Positions 1-5,892 of a stretch of DNA of 5,892 nucleotides are shown piece after piece. Every line of letters starts with the position of its first letter. Position 1 is the first letter of the stretch. The stretch comes from Methanosarcinales archaeon (lineage in GTDB: Archaea; Halobacteriota; Syntropharchaeia; Alkanophagales; Methanospirareceae), in NCBI GenBank assembly GCA_025464425.1, contig JAODGV010000087.1:1-5892 (forward strand), read 5' to 3'. The translations under genes and the position numbers were made by a program. The notes under the pieces are model-generated. The model had not been told where the DNA came from, did no database searches, and was given only the letters and a program-made list of their open reading frames with translations.

Positions 1-80
1 ATTCTTTGAGCTATTGTTCAACTTAAAATTTGGTTTCGCATGGTTATATTATGTCCGATGGTTTAGGGAGATGAGCGTAC

Positions 81-91
81 ATAATATATTA
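81..91 (+). promoter_or_regulatory. TATA-like element for the HD/radical SAM gene pair
   Basis: The A/T-only stretch ATAATATATTA is centred about 27 bp before the ATG at 114. Archaeal TATA boxes sit about 25-30 bp before the transcription start, so transcription would begin at or within a few bases of the ATG. No Shine-Dalgarno sequence lies between the box and the ATG (the sequence there is T-rich), which fits a leaderless mRNA. A second weaker TATA-like match (GGTTATATT, 42-50) would give a leader of about 40 nt. No convincing A-rich BRE precedes either one, so the call is moderate. Confidence 0.45.
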
Positions 92-113
92 TGATAGCCT
101 TATTTTTTAGTGT

Positions 114-1313
114 ATGAGCAGGGTGATAAGAGACCCGATACATGGATACATAGAGATAGACGAGCTCATTACTGCACTGCTGGACACTGTGGAGATGCAG
201 CGGTTGCATCGTATAAAACAACTTGGATTCTCTTATCTGGTTTATCCTGGTGCGAACCATACGAGGTTCGAGCATTCCCTTGGGGCTTATCATCTTATCA
301 ATCTCATGCTCGATAGATTCGGAGTAGCATGGGAAGAGGAACAGGAACTCCGGGTCGCTGCGCTCATACACGACATCGGGCATGGTCCTTATTCACATGT
401 GATAGAACCGGTGATAATGAAGTATACAGGTAAGGGTCACGAGGATATAGAAGACGTGCTGTACCGACATACGAGTGATGAATCATCACATATCGCCGAT
501 GTCATTGATGAATATCACCTGGACAGGCATGAGATAATGGACTATATAAAGGGCGAGGGTAAAGGTGCTTTCGCACGCATCCTTAATGGTGAGATAGATG
601 TGGATAAGATGGATTATCTTGTACGTGACTCTTACTATACAGGCGTGGCTTACGGTGTTGTTGACAATATGCGGCTTATTCAGGGGCTGGATTTCATCAA
701 TGACCAGATGGTAATAACAGAGAAAGGTATAATACCCGCGGAATATCTGCTCTTCTCCCGCTTCCTCATGTATCCCACGGTCTATAATCACCATACCACG
801 AGAATAGCACAGTTGATGTTCGCCCGTGCCGTCGAATACCTGATAGAATCGAGCCAATCACCACGTGATTATGCACTCGCGTTATGGAAGATGGACGATT
901 CAGAGATGGATATTATGTTGCGTAACACCGAAGGCTATCCGAGAGAGATGATAACATGCATAAACGAGCGGCGATTGTTCAAACGTGCGTTCTATACAAG
1001 GATTAGCAGTCTGGATGATCAGCTTGTGGAAGAATTGAGCGACGATGCACGAATAAAGGAGCTGGAACTGGAGATAAGTAAGCGAGCGGGTTTAGACGAG
1101 CGGTATATCATAGTGGATTGCCAGCATAATATGGGTGAACTGGAAGAGAGTGAAGCGCGGGTGTTCATACAGGACAGGATGATGAGTTTGAGTGAGGCAT
1201 CAGAACTGGTGAAGATGCTCAGTAAAGCGTTCAAAGAGAACTGCAGGATAGGTATTTACACACCTGCGAAGTATCGTGACGCGGTGAGAATAGCGGTGGA
1301 GGCGGTACTGTAA
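114..1313 (+). CDS. HD-domain phosphohydrolase (COG1078/SAMHD1-like)
   Basis: This 399-residue protein belongs to the HD superfamily of metal-dependent phosphohydrolases, in the branch that includes dNTP triphosphohydrolases and SAMHD1. The start is secure because the opening MSRVIRDPIHGYIEI is the usual N-terminus of the family. Metal-ligand motifs are intact: H54 in TRFEHSLG, H86-D87 in LIHDIGHGPYSH (with H90 and H95 as further active-site histidines), and the final Asp in IDVDKMDYLVRDSYYTG (D162 or D164). The DVDKMDY..RD segment corresponds to the SAMHD1 region that holds the last metal ligand and contacts the nucleotide. The C-terminal 200 residues are mostly helical and less conserved. 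It is predicted to be soluble and cytoplasmic. Substrate is not determined by the sequence; a dNTP or related nucleotide is likely from the family. The stop codon is 4 nt before the radical SAM gene, suggesting co-transcription and translational coupling. Family is certain, substrate is not. Confidence 0.93.
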   Translation: MSRVIRDPIHGYIEIDELITALLDTVEMQRLHRIKQLGFSYLVYPGANHTRFEHSLGAYHLINLMLDRFGVAWEEEQELRVAALIHDIGHGPYSHVIEPVIMKYTGKGHEDIEDVLYRHTSDESSHIADVIDEYHLDRHEIMDYIKGEGKGAFARILNGEIDVDKMDYLVRDSYYTGVAYGVVDNMRLIQGLDFINDQMVITEKGIIPAEYLLFSRFLMYPTVYNHHTTRIAQLMFARAVEYLIESSQSPRDYALALWKMDDSEMDIMLRNTEGYPREMITCINERRLFKRAFYTRISSLDDQLVEELSDDARIKELELEISKRAGLDERYIIVDCQHNMGELEESEARVFIQDRMMSLSEASELVKMLSKAFKENCRIGIYTPAKYRDAVRIAVEAVL

Positions 1314-1317
1314 AGAG

Positions 1318-2319
1318 ATGGCGATAAGAGAGGCGATGCTTTATGCATGTGAGAATGCAAAAGTGCGCTGTGATGTATGTGCACATCACTGTCTGATACC
1401 CGAAGGTGGATTCGGGCTATGCCGAACAAGGCAGAACATAGAAGGCAGGTTATACACATTAATATACGCCGAAGCATCCTCTGTCAATGCCGACCCGATA
1501 GAGAAGAAGCCACTGTACCATTTCCATCCGGGCAGTTATGCCTTCTCGCTCGGTACAATCTCATGTAATTTCCACTGTAAGCACTGCCAGAACTGGAATA
1601 TCTCAGCCGCGCAGGTAGCTGATATACCGACGGTTGAGATCACCCCGGAAGAATCTGTTCGGCGTGCGAAGCAGAACCTGTGCGAGGGTATTGCGTGGAC
1701 ATATAACGAGCCGACGATATGGTTCGAATACACATACGACAGTGCCAGGCTGGCGAAACGAGAGGGGCTTTACACTGTATACGTGACGAATGGCTATATA
1801 AGCGAGAGTGCCCTGAACGAGATAGCACCTTTTCTGGACGCTGCGAGCGTGGATGTTAAAGCTTTCAGTGATTCCTTCTATAAACGTGTTTGTGGCGCGC
1901 GATTAGAACCCGTTCTGGCGACCTGTGAACGTATGCTTGAGAAACGGATACATATTGAGCTCGTATACCTGATTATACCCGGTTATAACGACAGTACAGA
2001 GGAGCTAAAGCGGTTTGCTGATTGGGTTGTGGAACTGAATGCCACAATCCCGGTTCATTTCTCTCGCTTTTATCCCGCATATAAGATGCTTGATGTACCA
2101 CCAACGAGTATTGAGTGTCTGGAGACGGCATATGAGATCGCGAAAGAAGCAGGTGTTGAGTACGTATACCTCGGAAATGTACCCGGACATACGTACGAGA
2201 ATACTTACTGCCCCGAATGTGGCGAATTACTCGTCCAGCGCACGAACTACCGAATAAAGAGAAGAATCACGAGCCGGGAATGCCCTGCCTGCGGTAGAGC
2301 GATAAACATCATACTGTGA
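1318..2319 (+). CDS. AmmeMemoRadiSam-type radical SAM enzyme (PflA-like)
   Basis: This 333-residue protein is a radical SAM enzyme of the COG1180 group. The iron-sulfur motif CxxxCxxC is C83-NFH-C87-KH-C90, followed by QNWNIS. WTYNEPTIWFEY (127-138), VYVTNGY (154-160), SVDVKAF (177-183) and the late HFSRFYPAYKM (247-257) are typical of the AmmeMemoRadiSam radical SAM family. The family is often mislabelled 'pyruvate formate-lyase activating enzyme', but no formate-lyase gene is nearby. Additional cysteines flank the core: C18, C21, C25 and C35 near the N-terminus, and a C-terminal pair of knuckles (C298/C301 and C322/C325) that resemble a zinc ribbon. The system takes its name from co-occurring AMMECR1, Memo and radical SAM proteins and its reaction is unknown; the two partners are not in this window. 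The start at 1318 is 4 nt after the HD stop. A GGAGG at 1298-1302 is 15 nt away, too far for a standard ribosome site, so coupling to the upstream gene is likely. Confidence 0.9.
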   Translation: MAIREAMLYACENAKVRCDVCAHHCLIPEGGFGLCRTRQNIEGRLYTLIYAEASSVNADPIEKKPLYHFHPGSYAFSLGTISCNFHCKHCQNWNISAAQVADIPTVEITPEESVRRAKQNLCEGIAWTYNEPTIWFEYTYDSARLAKREGLYTVYVTNGYISESALNEIAPFLDAASVDVKAFSDSFYKRVCGARLEPVLATCERMLEKRIHIELVYLIIPGYNDSTEELKRFADWVVELNATIPVHFSRFYPAYKMLDVPPTSIECLETAYEIAKEAGVEYVYLGNVPGHTYENTYCPECGELLVQRTNYRIKRRITSRECPACGRAINIIL

Positions 2320-2353
2320 TGGATAGAATCAACAAATAAACCAGACCAGAGGT

Positions 2354-2382
2354 AGAGGAAAATAAAAATAGGAAGAGGAAAA
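2354..2382 (-). terminator. T-rich terminator region downstream of alba
   Basis: The 84-bp gap between the convergent radical SAM and alba genes is strongly purine-rich on the plus strand. Read from alba, it therefore carries T-runs: TTTT at 2379-2382, TTTTT at 2364-2368 and TTTT at 2359-2362. Archaeal RNA polymerase terminates at U-rich stretches without needing a hairpin, so this fits the alba 3' end. The motif AGAGGAAAA occurs twice (2354-2362 and 2374-2382), 20 bp apart. No comparable T-run serves the plus-strand genes inside the gap. Confidence 0.5.
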
Positions 2383-2403
2383 CTAAGGGTCTCCGTTCCC
2401 TCT

Positions 2404-2685
2404 TCACGACGACTTTGCCTTCATTGTTATTTCCATCGAGGAGACGTTTGCTTTATCTCCTCCTTCGCCCACTATCGACTCTGTTCCTATCTTTATGTCC
2501 TTTATCTCTATGCCTGGCATGAACTTGTTCTTGACCACTTCGGCGGTATCCACGGCGCGCGAGATCGCTCTACCCCGCGCCTTTATCACCACCTCGTCAA
2601 ATCCGTTGTTGAACTGCGTCACCACTGCCAGGACATAGCTCATCACGGGCTTGTTTCCGATATATATCACGTTGTCTTCTGGCAT
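2404..2685 (-). CDS. albA: DNA/RNA-binding chromatin protein Alba
   Basis: This 93-residue protein is Alba, the small dimeric archaeal chromatin protein that coats DNA and also binds RNA. The family signature is clear along its length: [20 protein letters not shown] (5-24), [20 protein letters not shown] (31-50), and [13 protein letters not shown] (59-71), followed by a charged loop and the final strand SSMEITMKA. Length matches the family. The conserved DNA-contact lysine is K12. The preceding residue, which is Lys16 in Sulfolobus Alba (the reported acetylation site), is Asn11 here. The start is supported by a strong Shine-Dalgarno match ending 6 nt upstream and by a canonical promoter. It is last on the minus strand after hisI but seems to be transcribed separately, as expected for an abundant protein. 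Confidence 0.96.
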   Translation of the reverse strand: MPEDNVIYIGNKPVMSYVLAVVTQFNNGFDEVVIKARGRAISRAVDTAEVVKNKFMPGIEIKDIKIGTESIVGEGGDKANVSSMEITMKAKSS

Positions 2686-2691
2686 TTTTGC

Positions 2692-2699
2692 ATCACCTC
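2692..2699 (-). promoter_or_regulatory. Strong Shine-Dalgarno site of alba
   Basis: On the minus strand this reads GAGGTGAT, an 8-base match to the archaeal 16S rRNA tail complement, with 6 nt before the alba ATG. It is the best ribosome-binding site in the window beside the less perfect ones of ftsZ and hisI, and fits a highly expressed protein. It fixes the alba start. Confidence 0.85.
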
Positions 2700-2730
2700 T
2701 ACTTACTCGGATTTATATATAGACCATATT

Positions 2731-2745
2731 AATATAAAAGGTTTC
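2731..2745 (-). promoter_or_regulatory. Archaeal BRE/TATA promoter of alba
   Basis: Read on the minus strand, GAAAC (BRE, 2745-2741) is followed by CTTTTATATT (TATA box, 2740-2731). The predicted transcription start is about 25 bp downstream, near 2707-2710, giving a leader of roughly 22-25 nt that includes the Shine-Dalgarno site. A second TATA-like string, CTATATATAAAT (2722-2711), lies closer to the gene. If used, it would start transcription inside or after the ribosome site, so the distal box is preferred. The 10-bp palindrome ATATTAATAT (2726-2735) overlaps the box and could be a regulator site or just A/T composition. Confidence 0.7.
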
Positions 2746-2762
2746 ATTATGCAATTGTGGAA

Positions 2763-3143
2763 TCACTCCCGCTGCCCGTATTTCTCATCGGGATCAAAGA
2801 CCTTCTCACCTATTATCTCACCGTCTATCCTCCGGTAAAAGCAAGAGCGATAGCCGGTATGACATGCGCCGCCTATCTGTTTCACCTTCAGTAGCACTGA
2901 ATCACCATCACAGTCTATCAGTATATCCTTCACCAGCTGCTCGTTACCCGAGGTCTCGCCCTTACGCCACAACTTATTCCTGCTCCTGCTCCAGTAATGC
3001 GCCTTGCCGGTCTCGATGGTGAGTTTTAATGCCTCTTCATTCATATGCGCGAGCATAAGCACCTCGCCGGTCTCATAATCCTGTACTATCGCATGTATCA
3101 ATCCCCCTTCCTTCTCCATATCCACATGCACCTCCTCTCTCAT
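2763..3143 (-). CDS. hisI: Phosphoribosyl-AMP cyclohydrolase HisI
   Basis: HisI opens the purine ring of phosphoribosyl-AMP in the third step of histidine biosynthesis. It acts as a soluble dimer with zinc and magnesium. Counting from the ATG at 3143 (126 residues), the sequence shows [22 protein letters not shown], the [19 protein letters not shown] substrate-binding stretch, the DCDGD metal motif (D77, D79, D81) and the zinc cysteines C94 and C101 in [14 protein letters not shown], with C78 the likely third. It is the stand-alone archaeal form; no HisE domain is fused. The start is uncertain. ATG 3143 gives the usual N-terminal length and lies about 10 nt after the glycosyltransferase stop. 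ATG 3164 would overlap that gene by 11 bp. ATG 3119 has the best ribosome site (AGGAGGTG, 3136-3129, 9 nt away) but loses residues (VHVDMEK) that align with other HisI proteins. Confidence 0.95.
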   Translation of the reverse strand: MREEVHVDMEKEGGLIHAIVQDYETGEVLMLAHMNEEALKLTIETGKAHYWSRSRNKLWRKGETSGNEQLVKDILIDCDGDSVLLKVKQIGGACHTGYRSCFYRRIDGEIIGEKVFDPDEKYGQRE

Positions 3144-3172
3144 CTCGCTCCTATTATTTCTCATCTCGCTCC
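3138..3172. repeat. 14-bp direct repeat, 21-bp period, at the glycosyltransferase/hisI junction
   Basis: The string TCTCATCTCGCTCC occurs at 3138-3151 and again at 3159-3172, exactly 21 bp apart. On the coding strand each copy reads GGAGCGAGATGAGA, so each supplies a GGAG and an ATG in the hisI frame (3164 and 3143). The first copy lies in the last codons of the glycosyltransferase gene. Because the period is a multiple of three, both reading frames survive. A small tandem duplication that doubled the hisI start is the simplest explanation. Confidence 0.8.
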
Positions 3173-4047
3173 CTCAACGCTTCCATCATCTCCCTGTGCA
3201 GTGTCACCAGCAGATCACCAAGCTGTCCGAATATAAGGAACTGCACACCCGCGATTATCATGAGTGCGGTGAAGATGGTGAGCGGGACACGTGTTATCCC
3301 GTTTAGCCACTCATATACGACATAACAACCTGAGATAATGCCAGTAACGATGAAGAAAGAGCCGATGATGCCGAAATAGAATACAGGATTATGTGTCTTC
3401 GCGAGCTCATAAAGCGTGTATGTGATTCGTAGCCCGTCCCGGACGAAGTTAAGTTTGGACCTGCCACGCCTTTTACGGTAGTTGATCGGCACTTCCTTCA
3501 GCCTGATACCTCTCTTCACTGATTCCACGGTCATCTCCGCTTCTATCTCAAACCCCTCCTTCTCCAGTCGCATCTTCTCCACCGCTTCCCTTGTGAATGC
3601 GCGATAGCCCGACAGGATATCCTGCAATTTTATCCGGTAGCCCACACTGAATATCTTATTCAGAACCCAGTTGCCCAGCCGATGGAGTATCACGAATGCA
3701 CCACCATAGGCGAATCTATTACCGATGACATGATCCGCCTCACCACGCTCTATCGGCTCTATCAATCGCTCCACCTCCTCAGGTAGATACGTACCATCGC
3801 CATCAATCATCACGATTATATCGCTATCAATGGTCTCAAAAGCCTGCCGGACTGCATTGCCCTTACCTTTGCCATGCTGGAGAATAACCTTCGCACCAGC
3901 CTGTTTTGCTATCTCGCGCGTTGAATCCGTACTGTTGCCGTCAATAACGAGTATATTATCAAAACCCTGCTGCTTGAACGCATTTATCACCTCCCCTATC
4001 GTATCCTCCTCGTTCAACGTGGGTATCAATATGCAGACGTCTCTCAT
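3154..4047 (-). CDS. Membrane-anchored family 2 glycosyltransferase (AglJ/dolichol-phosphate sugar type)
   Basis: This 297-residue protein is a GT2 (GT-A fold) glycosyltransferase. The N-terminal catalytic domain (about 1-205) opens with [17 protein letters not shown], then [10 protein letters not shown] (34-43), the metal/nucleotide-binding IDGDGTY (81-87, with D82 and D84), VIGNRF (107-112) and [18 protein letters not shown] (142-159). The basic [10 protein letters not shown] segment (191-200) is typical of dolichol-phosphate sugar synthases. Two membrane segments follow, about 222-246 and 254-276, and a charged C-terminus. The catalytic domain should face the cytoplasm. The closest named family by motif is AglJ, which charges dolichol phosphate with the first sugar of the S-layer N-glycan. 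Sugar and acceptor cannot be read from sequence, so no symbol is given. The start is 5 nt after the spt5 stop; GAGG lies about 10 nt upstream. Confidence 0.9.
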   Translation of the reverse strand: MRDVCILIPTLNEEDTIGEVINAFKQQGFDNILVIDGNSTDSTREIAKQAGAKVILQHGKGKGNAVRQAFETIDSDIIVMIDGDGTYLPEEVERLIEPIERGEADHVIGNRFAYGGAFVILHRLGNWVLNKIFSVGYRIKLQDILSGYRAFTREAVEKMRLEKEGFEIEAEMTVESVKRGIRLKEVPINYRKRRGRSKLNFVRDGLRITYTLYELAKTHNPVFYFGIIGSFFIVTGIISGCYVVYEWLNGITRVPLTIFTALMIIAGVQFLIFGQLGDLLVTLHREMMEALRERDEK

Positions 4048-4052
4048 AGAAG

Positions 4053-4511
4053 TCAGTCCTCTTTCTCCTCTTTACTCAGTACCCGCACGCTGTCGCCTCT
4101 AACAGTAATAGGAATCGGTACCATCGCCTCGAAGAGCTCGATTGTGAGTTCATCACGTGCTTCATCCACCTTCTTCACACGCGCTCTCTCACCTTTAAAC
4201 GGTCCTGAGACGATTTCAATTATGCTACCCTCCTCTATACCGGTTACAGAAGGTCTGGGTGTGAGGAAATGTTCAACCTCGTCCAGTCTCATGTCACCCC
4301 TGATCAGCCCTTTTGCATGTGGTATGTTCTGTATTATCTGCTCAATAACGTTCGGGAAGTCTGCTTCTATCAGTATATAGCCCCTCAATTCGTCCGGTGC
4401 CAGAATAGCCCTTATCCCATGCTCATCCAGGGTCATATCCCTTATCGCACCGATTATCAGATTCGTGACTGCCTGTTCCTGGTTCACTGTTGTCTTCAAT
4501 GCGTATATCAT
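4053..4511 (-). CDS. spt5: Transcription elongation factor Spt5 (NusG homologue)
   Basis: Archaeal Spt5 clamps RNA polymerase closed, with Spt4, to raise processivity and to link transcription to translation. The 152-residue length is normal. The NGN domain covers about 1-85 (MIYALKTTVNQEQAVTNLI at the start; LRGYILIEADFPNVIEQIIQ at 42-61, the typical core strand and helix). One KOW domain covers about 93-145: GSIIEIVSGPFKGERARVKKVD, then ELTIELFEAMVPIPITVRGDSVRV. The C-terminus ends in acidic-basic residues (SKEEKED). The start lies 2 nt after the secE stop with no clear ribosome site, so translation is probably coupled. Next to secE and ftsZ is the usual place in Euryarchaeota, but the ribosomal protein L11 gene that commonly follows is absent. 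Confidence 0.95.
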   Translation of the reverse strand: MIYALKTTVNQEQAVTNLIIGAIRDMTLDEHGIRAILAPDELRGYILIEADFPNVIEQIIQNIPHAKGLIRGDMRLDEVEHFLTPRPSVTGIEEGSIIEIVSGPFKGERARVKKVDEARDELTIELFEAMVPIPITVRGDSVRVLSKEEKED

Positions 4512-4513
4512 CT

Positions 4514-4729
4514 CTAAATCCCTTTCGGCAAGACCACCATCAATACATAGATAAGGTATCCGATGGTACCGATGAGAGCCATAGCGGCACCTGCTATCTT
4601 GGAGACCCTGAAGAACTCTTCCCGGCTCGGTCTCCTCGCCAGCTTCAATATCCTCAGGTACTCATTCAGCTTCTTCGTGATCTCTTCTATCTTGACGTTC
4701 TTTGTCAGATCGTTTATCCGGTTATCCAT
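4514..4729 (-). CDS. secE: Preprotein translocase subunit SecE (Sec61-gamma)
   Basis: SecE is the small clamp subunit of the SecYEG channel. The protein has 71 residues, the typical archaeal/eukaryotic single-span size. Residues 13-42 form a charged amphipathic helix (IEEITKKLNEYLRILKLARRPSREEF, of which LARRPSREEF is the recognisable signature), and residues 45-66 form one hydrophobic membrane segment (IAGAAMALIGTIGYLIYVLM). The C-terminus is very short (LPKGI), placed outside the cell by family topology. The start lies 2 nt after the ftsZ stop and the stop 2 nt before spt5, so all three are likely translated from one mRNA. Assignment rests on architecture, signature and context together because SecE sequences are short. 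Confidence 0.92.
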   Translation of the reverse strand: MDNRINDLTKNVKIEEITKKLNEYLRILKLARRPSREEFFRVSKIAGAAMALIGTIGYLIYVLMVVLPKGI

Positions 4730-4731
4730 AC

Positions 4732-5808
4732 CTACGCCACTATCTCAATGCCGTATTTCTCCCGTTTTCGCTCCTTACGCGCGTATATCTGATCGGACTT
4801 CACGCCCGTCACCACCAGTAACGTTCGCATCGTATTCTTCAGTTCGGGACTTATCTGAACGCCCCAGATTATCCTCGCATCTGGATTCATCATCTTGTAG
4901 ACCTCCTGAAGTGCTCCTTCCGCCTCTTCCACCGTCATGTCATCTCCACCCGTCACGTTTATCAATGCTGACATGGCACCCGATACGTCAACATCGAGTA
5001 ACGGCGAGCTCAGTGCCTTTCTCACCGATTCTATCGCCTTGTCCTGCCCGTCTGACTCGCCAAATCCTATCATTGCCACACCCCCATCTTTCATCACCGT
5101 CCTCACATCTGCGAAGTCGAGGTTCACAAGCCCTGGCTTGGTTATCAGTTCCGTGATACCTTTCACCGCACGCATAAGCACCTCATCCGCGACACGAAAA
5201 GCGTCATTCAGCGGCAATCGCGGAACCACTTCCAGCAACTTGTCATTTGGTATCACTATCAGTGTATCAGTACTCTCACGCAGTTTCTCCAGTCCGATCT
5301 CGGTATTCTCACGCCTTATGTTGCCTTCTGCACTGAACGGCAGTGTGACCACGCCGATAGTAAGTGCGCCAGCGTCTTTCGCCGCCTGTGCCACTATGGG
5401 TGCGGATCCAGTACCGGTGCCGCCACCCAGTCCACAGGTCACAAATACCAGATCTGCATCTTCCACGATGGCTCTAATCTCCGCTTCATTCTCCTTCGCC
5501 GCCTCTTCTCCCAGTTTCGGAATGCTGCCGGCACCAAGACCGCGGGTCGTCCTCCGCCCTATCAGTAATTTCTTCTCCACCTTTGAATATAGCAAATGCT
5601 GTGCATCGGTATTCAAAGCAAACAATTCAGCGCCGTAAATACCCTCATCCGTCATCCTCTGTATCGTGTTGGTGCCACTACCACCGCAACCTATCACCTT
5701 AATTATCGTCTTCGACTTCTCCAGTATAGACTCAAGATCACTGTCCCCGTACATCATTACACCATTACCATCTTCTGTAATCACTTCGCTGCTACCAATT
5801 CGGTTCAT
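4732..5808 (-). CDS. ftsZ: Cell division protein FtsZ (FtsZ1 type)
   Basis: FtsZ is a tubulin-like GTPase that polymerises at the division site. Numbering from the ATG at 5808 (358 residues), the nucleotide-binding GCGGSGTN loop is at 40-47, NTDAQHL at 66-72, the tubulin signature [10 protein letters not shown] at 128-137, [21 protein letters not shown] at about 156-176, and the catalytic T7 loop [11 protein letters not shown] at 229-239 (D231 and D234 complete the GTPase site of the next subunit). About 30 less conserved residues precede the core and a basic tail ([16 protein letters not shown]) ends it. Position upstream of secE-spt5 points to the FtsZ1 paralogue. A GTG at 5817 also opens the frame, but it lies inside the ribosome-binding site AAGGTGG, so ATG 5808 is preferred. 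It is the first gene of the operon. A second FtsZ is normal in this group but is not here. Confidence 0.96.
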   Translation of the reverse strand: MNRIGSSEVITEDGNGVMMYGDSDLESILEKSKTIIKVIGCGGSGTNTIQRMTDEGIYGAELFALNTDAQHLLYSKVEKKLLIGRRTTRGLGAGSIPKLGEEAAKENEAEIRAIVEDADLVFVTCGLGGGTGTGSAPIVAQAAKDAGALTIGVVTLPFSAEGNIRRENTEIGLEKLRESTDTLIVIPNDKLLEVVPRLPLNDAFRVADEVLMRAVKGITELITKPGLVNLDFADVRTVMKDGGVAMIGFGESDGQDKAIESVRKALSSPLLDVDVSGAMSALINVTGGDDMTVEEAEGALQEVYKMMNPDARIIWGVQISPELKNTMRTLLVVTGVKSDQIYARKERKREKYGIEIVA

Positions 5809-5813
5809 TTTTT

Positions 5814-5820
5814 CCACCTT
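5814..5820 (-). promoter_or_regulatory. Ribosome-binding site that sets the ftsZ start
   Basis: On the minus strand the sequence is AAGGTGG, then five A's, then the ATG at 5808. The AGGTGG string resembles the archaeal Shine-Dalgarno consensus at a normal spacing. The GTG at 5817-5815 is part of this motif and would have only GGAA in front of it, so initiation at 5808 is more likely. Confidence 0.7.
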
Positions 5821-5840
5821 CCTATTATATAGAAATACTT

Positions 5841-5848
5841 TTTATATA
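5841..5848 (-). promoter_or_regulatory. TATA box of the ftsZ-secE-spt5 operon
   Basis: Minus-strand TATATAAA (5848-5841) lies about 36 bp before the ATG at 5808. The predicted transcription start is near 5816-5822, giving a short leader of about 8-14 nt that just holds the ribosome site. A second A/T-rich string, CTATATAAT (5832-5824), is too close to act as the TATA box for that start. The bases upstream are not a good BRE match, so basal strength is hard to judge. Confidence 0.55.
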
Positions 5849-5892
5849 CCAGACATGGATGCGGAGGGGGGGAATTTATCCCAAATTTACTG

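Noticed and set aside
110..316. GTG-started frame overlapping the start of the HD gene
   Set aside because: It is in a different frame from a clear HD-family N-terminus and its product has no family resemblance.
1318..2319. Reading the radical SAM protein as a pyruvate formate-lyase activating enzyme
   Set aside because: The flanking cysteine knuckles and conserved stretches fit the AmmeMemoRadiSam family, and there is no formate-lyase gene in the window.
2387..2400. Possible hairpin GGG...CCC after the radical SAM gene
   Set aside because: The stem is only 3 bp and no T-run follows on the plus strand, so it does not qualify as a terminator.
4937..5638. Long plus-strand open frame (233 codons) opposite ftsZ
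   Set aside because: It is Ser/Pro/Thr-rich with no recognisable motif and lies wholly antisense to a well-supported FtsZ gene. It is a by-product of ftsZ codon use.
5870..5882. Small inverted repeat GGGA-ATTTA-TCCC upstream of the ftsZ promoter
   Set aside because: A 4-bp stem next to a G-run is expected by chance; it would need conservation in relatives to count as an operator.
5855..5892. Plus-strand ATG frame running off the right edge (MDAEGG...)
   Set aside because: Only about 12 codons are visible, with no ribosome site and no recognisable motif, so a divergent gene cannot be claimed.
1..5892. Search for CRISPR arrays, tRNA/rRNA genes, transposases, att sites and phage or defence genes
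   Set aside because: None is visible. Coding density is high, gene order is housekeeping, and the only repeats are the two short ones described.

Overview
The window looks like a stretch of euryarchaeal chromosome. The evidence is the Alba chromatin protein, a short archaeal Spt5 (NGN plus one KOW), a SecE/Sec61-gamma subunit next to FtsZ, TATA/BRE-type promoters, an archaeal Shine-Dalgarno sequence (GAGGTGAT) and an AglJ-like glycosyltransferase. Base composition is moderate and AUA isoleucine codons are common. I cannot name the genus. A methanogen, methanotroph or Archaeoglobus-type relative is plausible, but this is inference.

Layout. Positions 1-113 hold a promoter region with an A/T-rich TATA-like element. 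Two plus-strand genes follow, separated by 4 nt: an HD-domain phosphohydrolase (114-1313) and a PflA-like radical SAM enzyme of the AmmeMemoRadiSam type (1318-2319). A short purine-rich gap (2320-2403) separates them from six minus-strand genes. Read in their own direction these are ftsZ, secE, spt5, a family 2 glycosyltransferase, hisI and then alba. The first five are packed with gaps of 2, 2, 5 and about 10 nt (or a short overlap) and look like one operon driven from a promoter at 5841-5848. Alba has its own strong promoter and Shine-Dalgarno sequence in the 77-bp gap after hisI, and T-rich termination sequence downstream.

How the genes fit together. ftsZ-secE-spt5 is a known euryarchaeal block joining cell division, protein translocation and transcription elongation. 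In many relatives the ribosomal stalk genes (L11, L1, P0, L12) follow spt5; here a membrane-anchored glycosyltransferase and histidine biosynthesis gene hisI take that place. The HD hydrolase and radical SAM enzyme are probably co-transcribed, but the usual AMMECR1 and Memo partners are not in the window.

I found no mobile element, CRISPR array, tRNA, rRNA or broken gene. The content is mostly housekeeping. The points worth a second look are the HD/radical SAM pair, the extra cysteine motifs in the radical SAM enzyme, the rearranged context after spt5, the 21-bp tandem repeat at the glycosyltransferase/hisI junction, and the Asn at the usual acetyl-lysine site of Alba.
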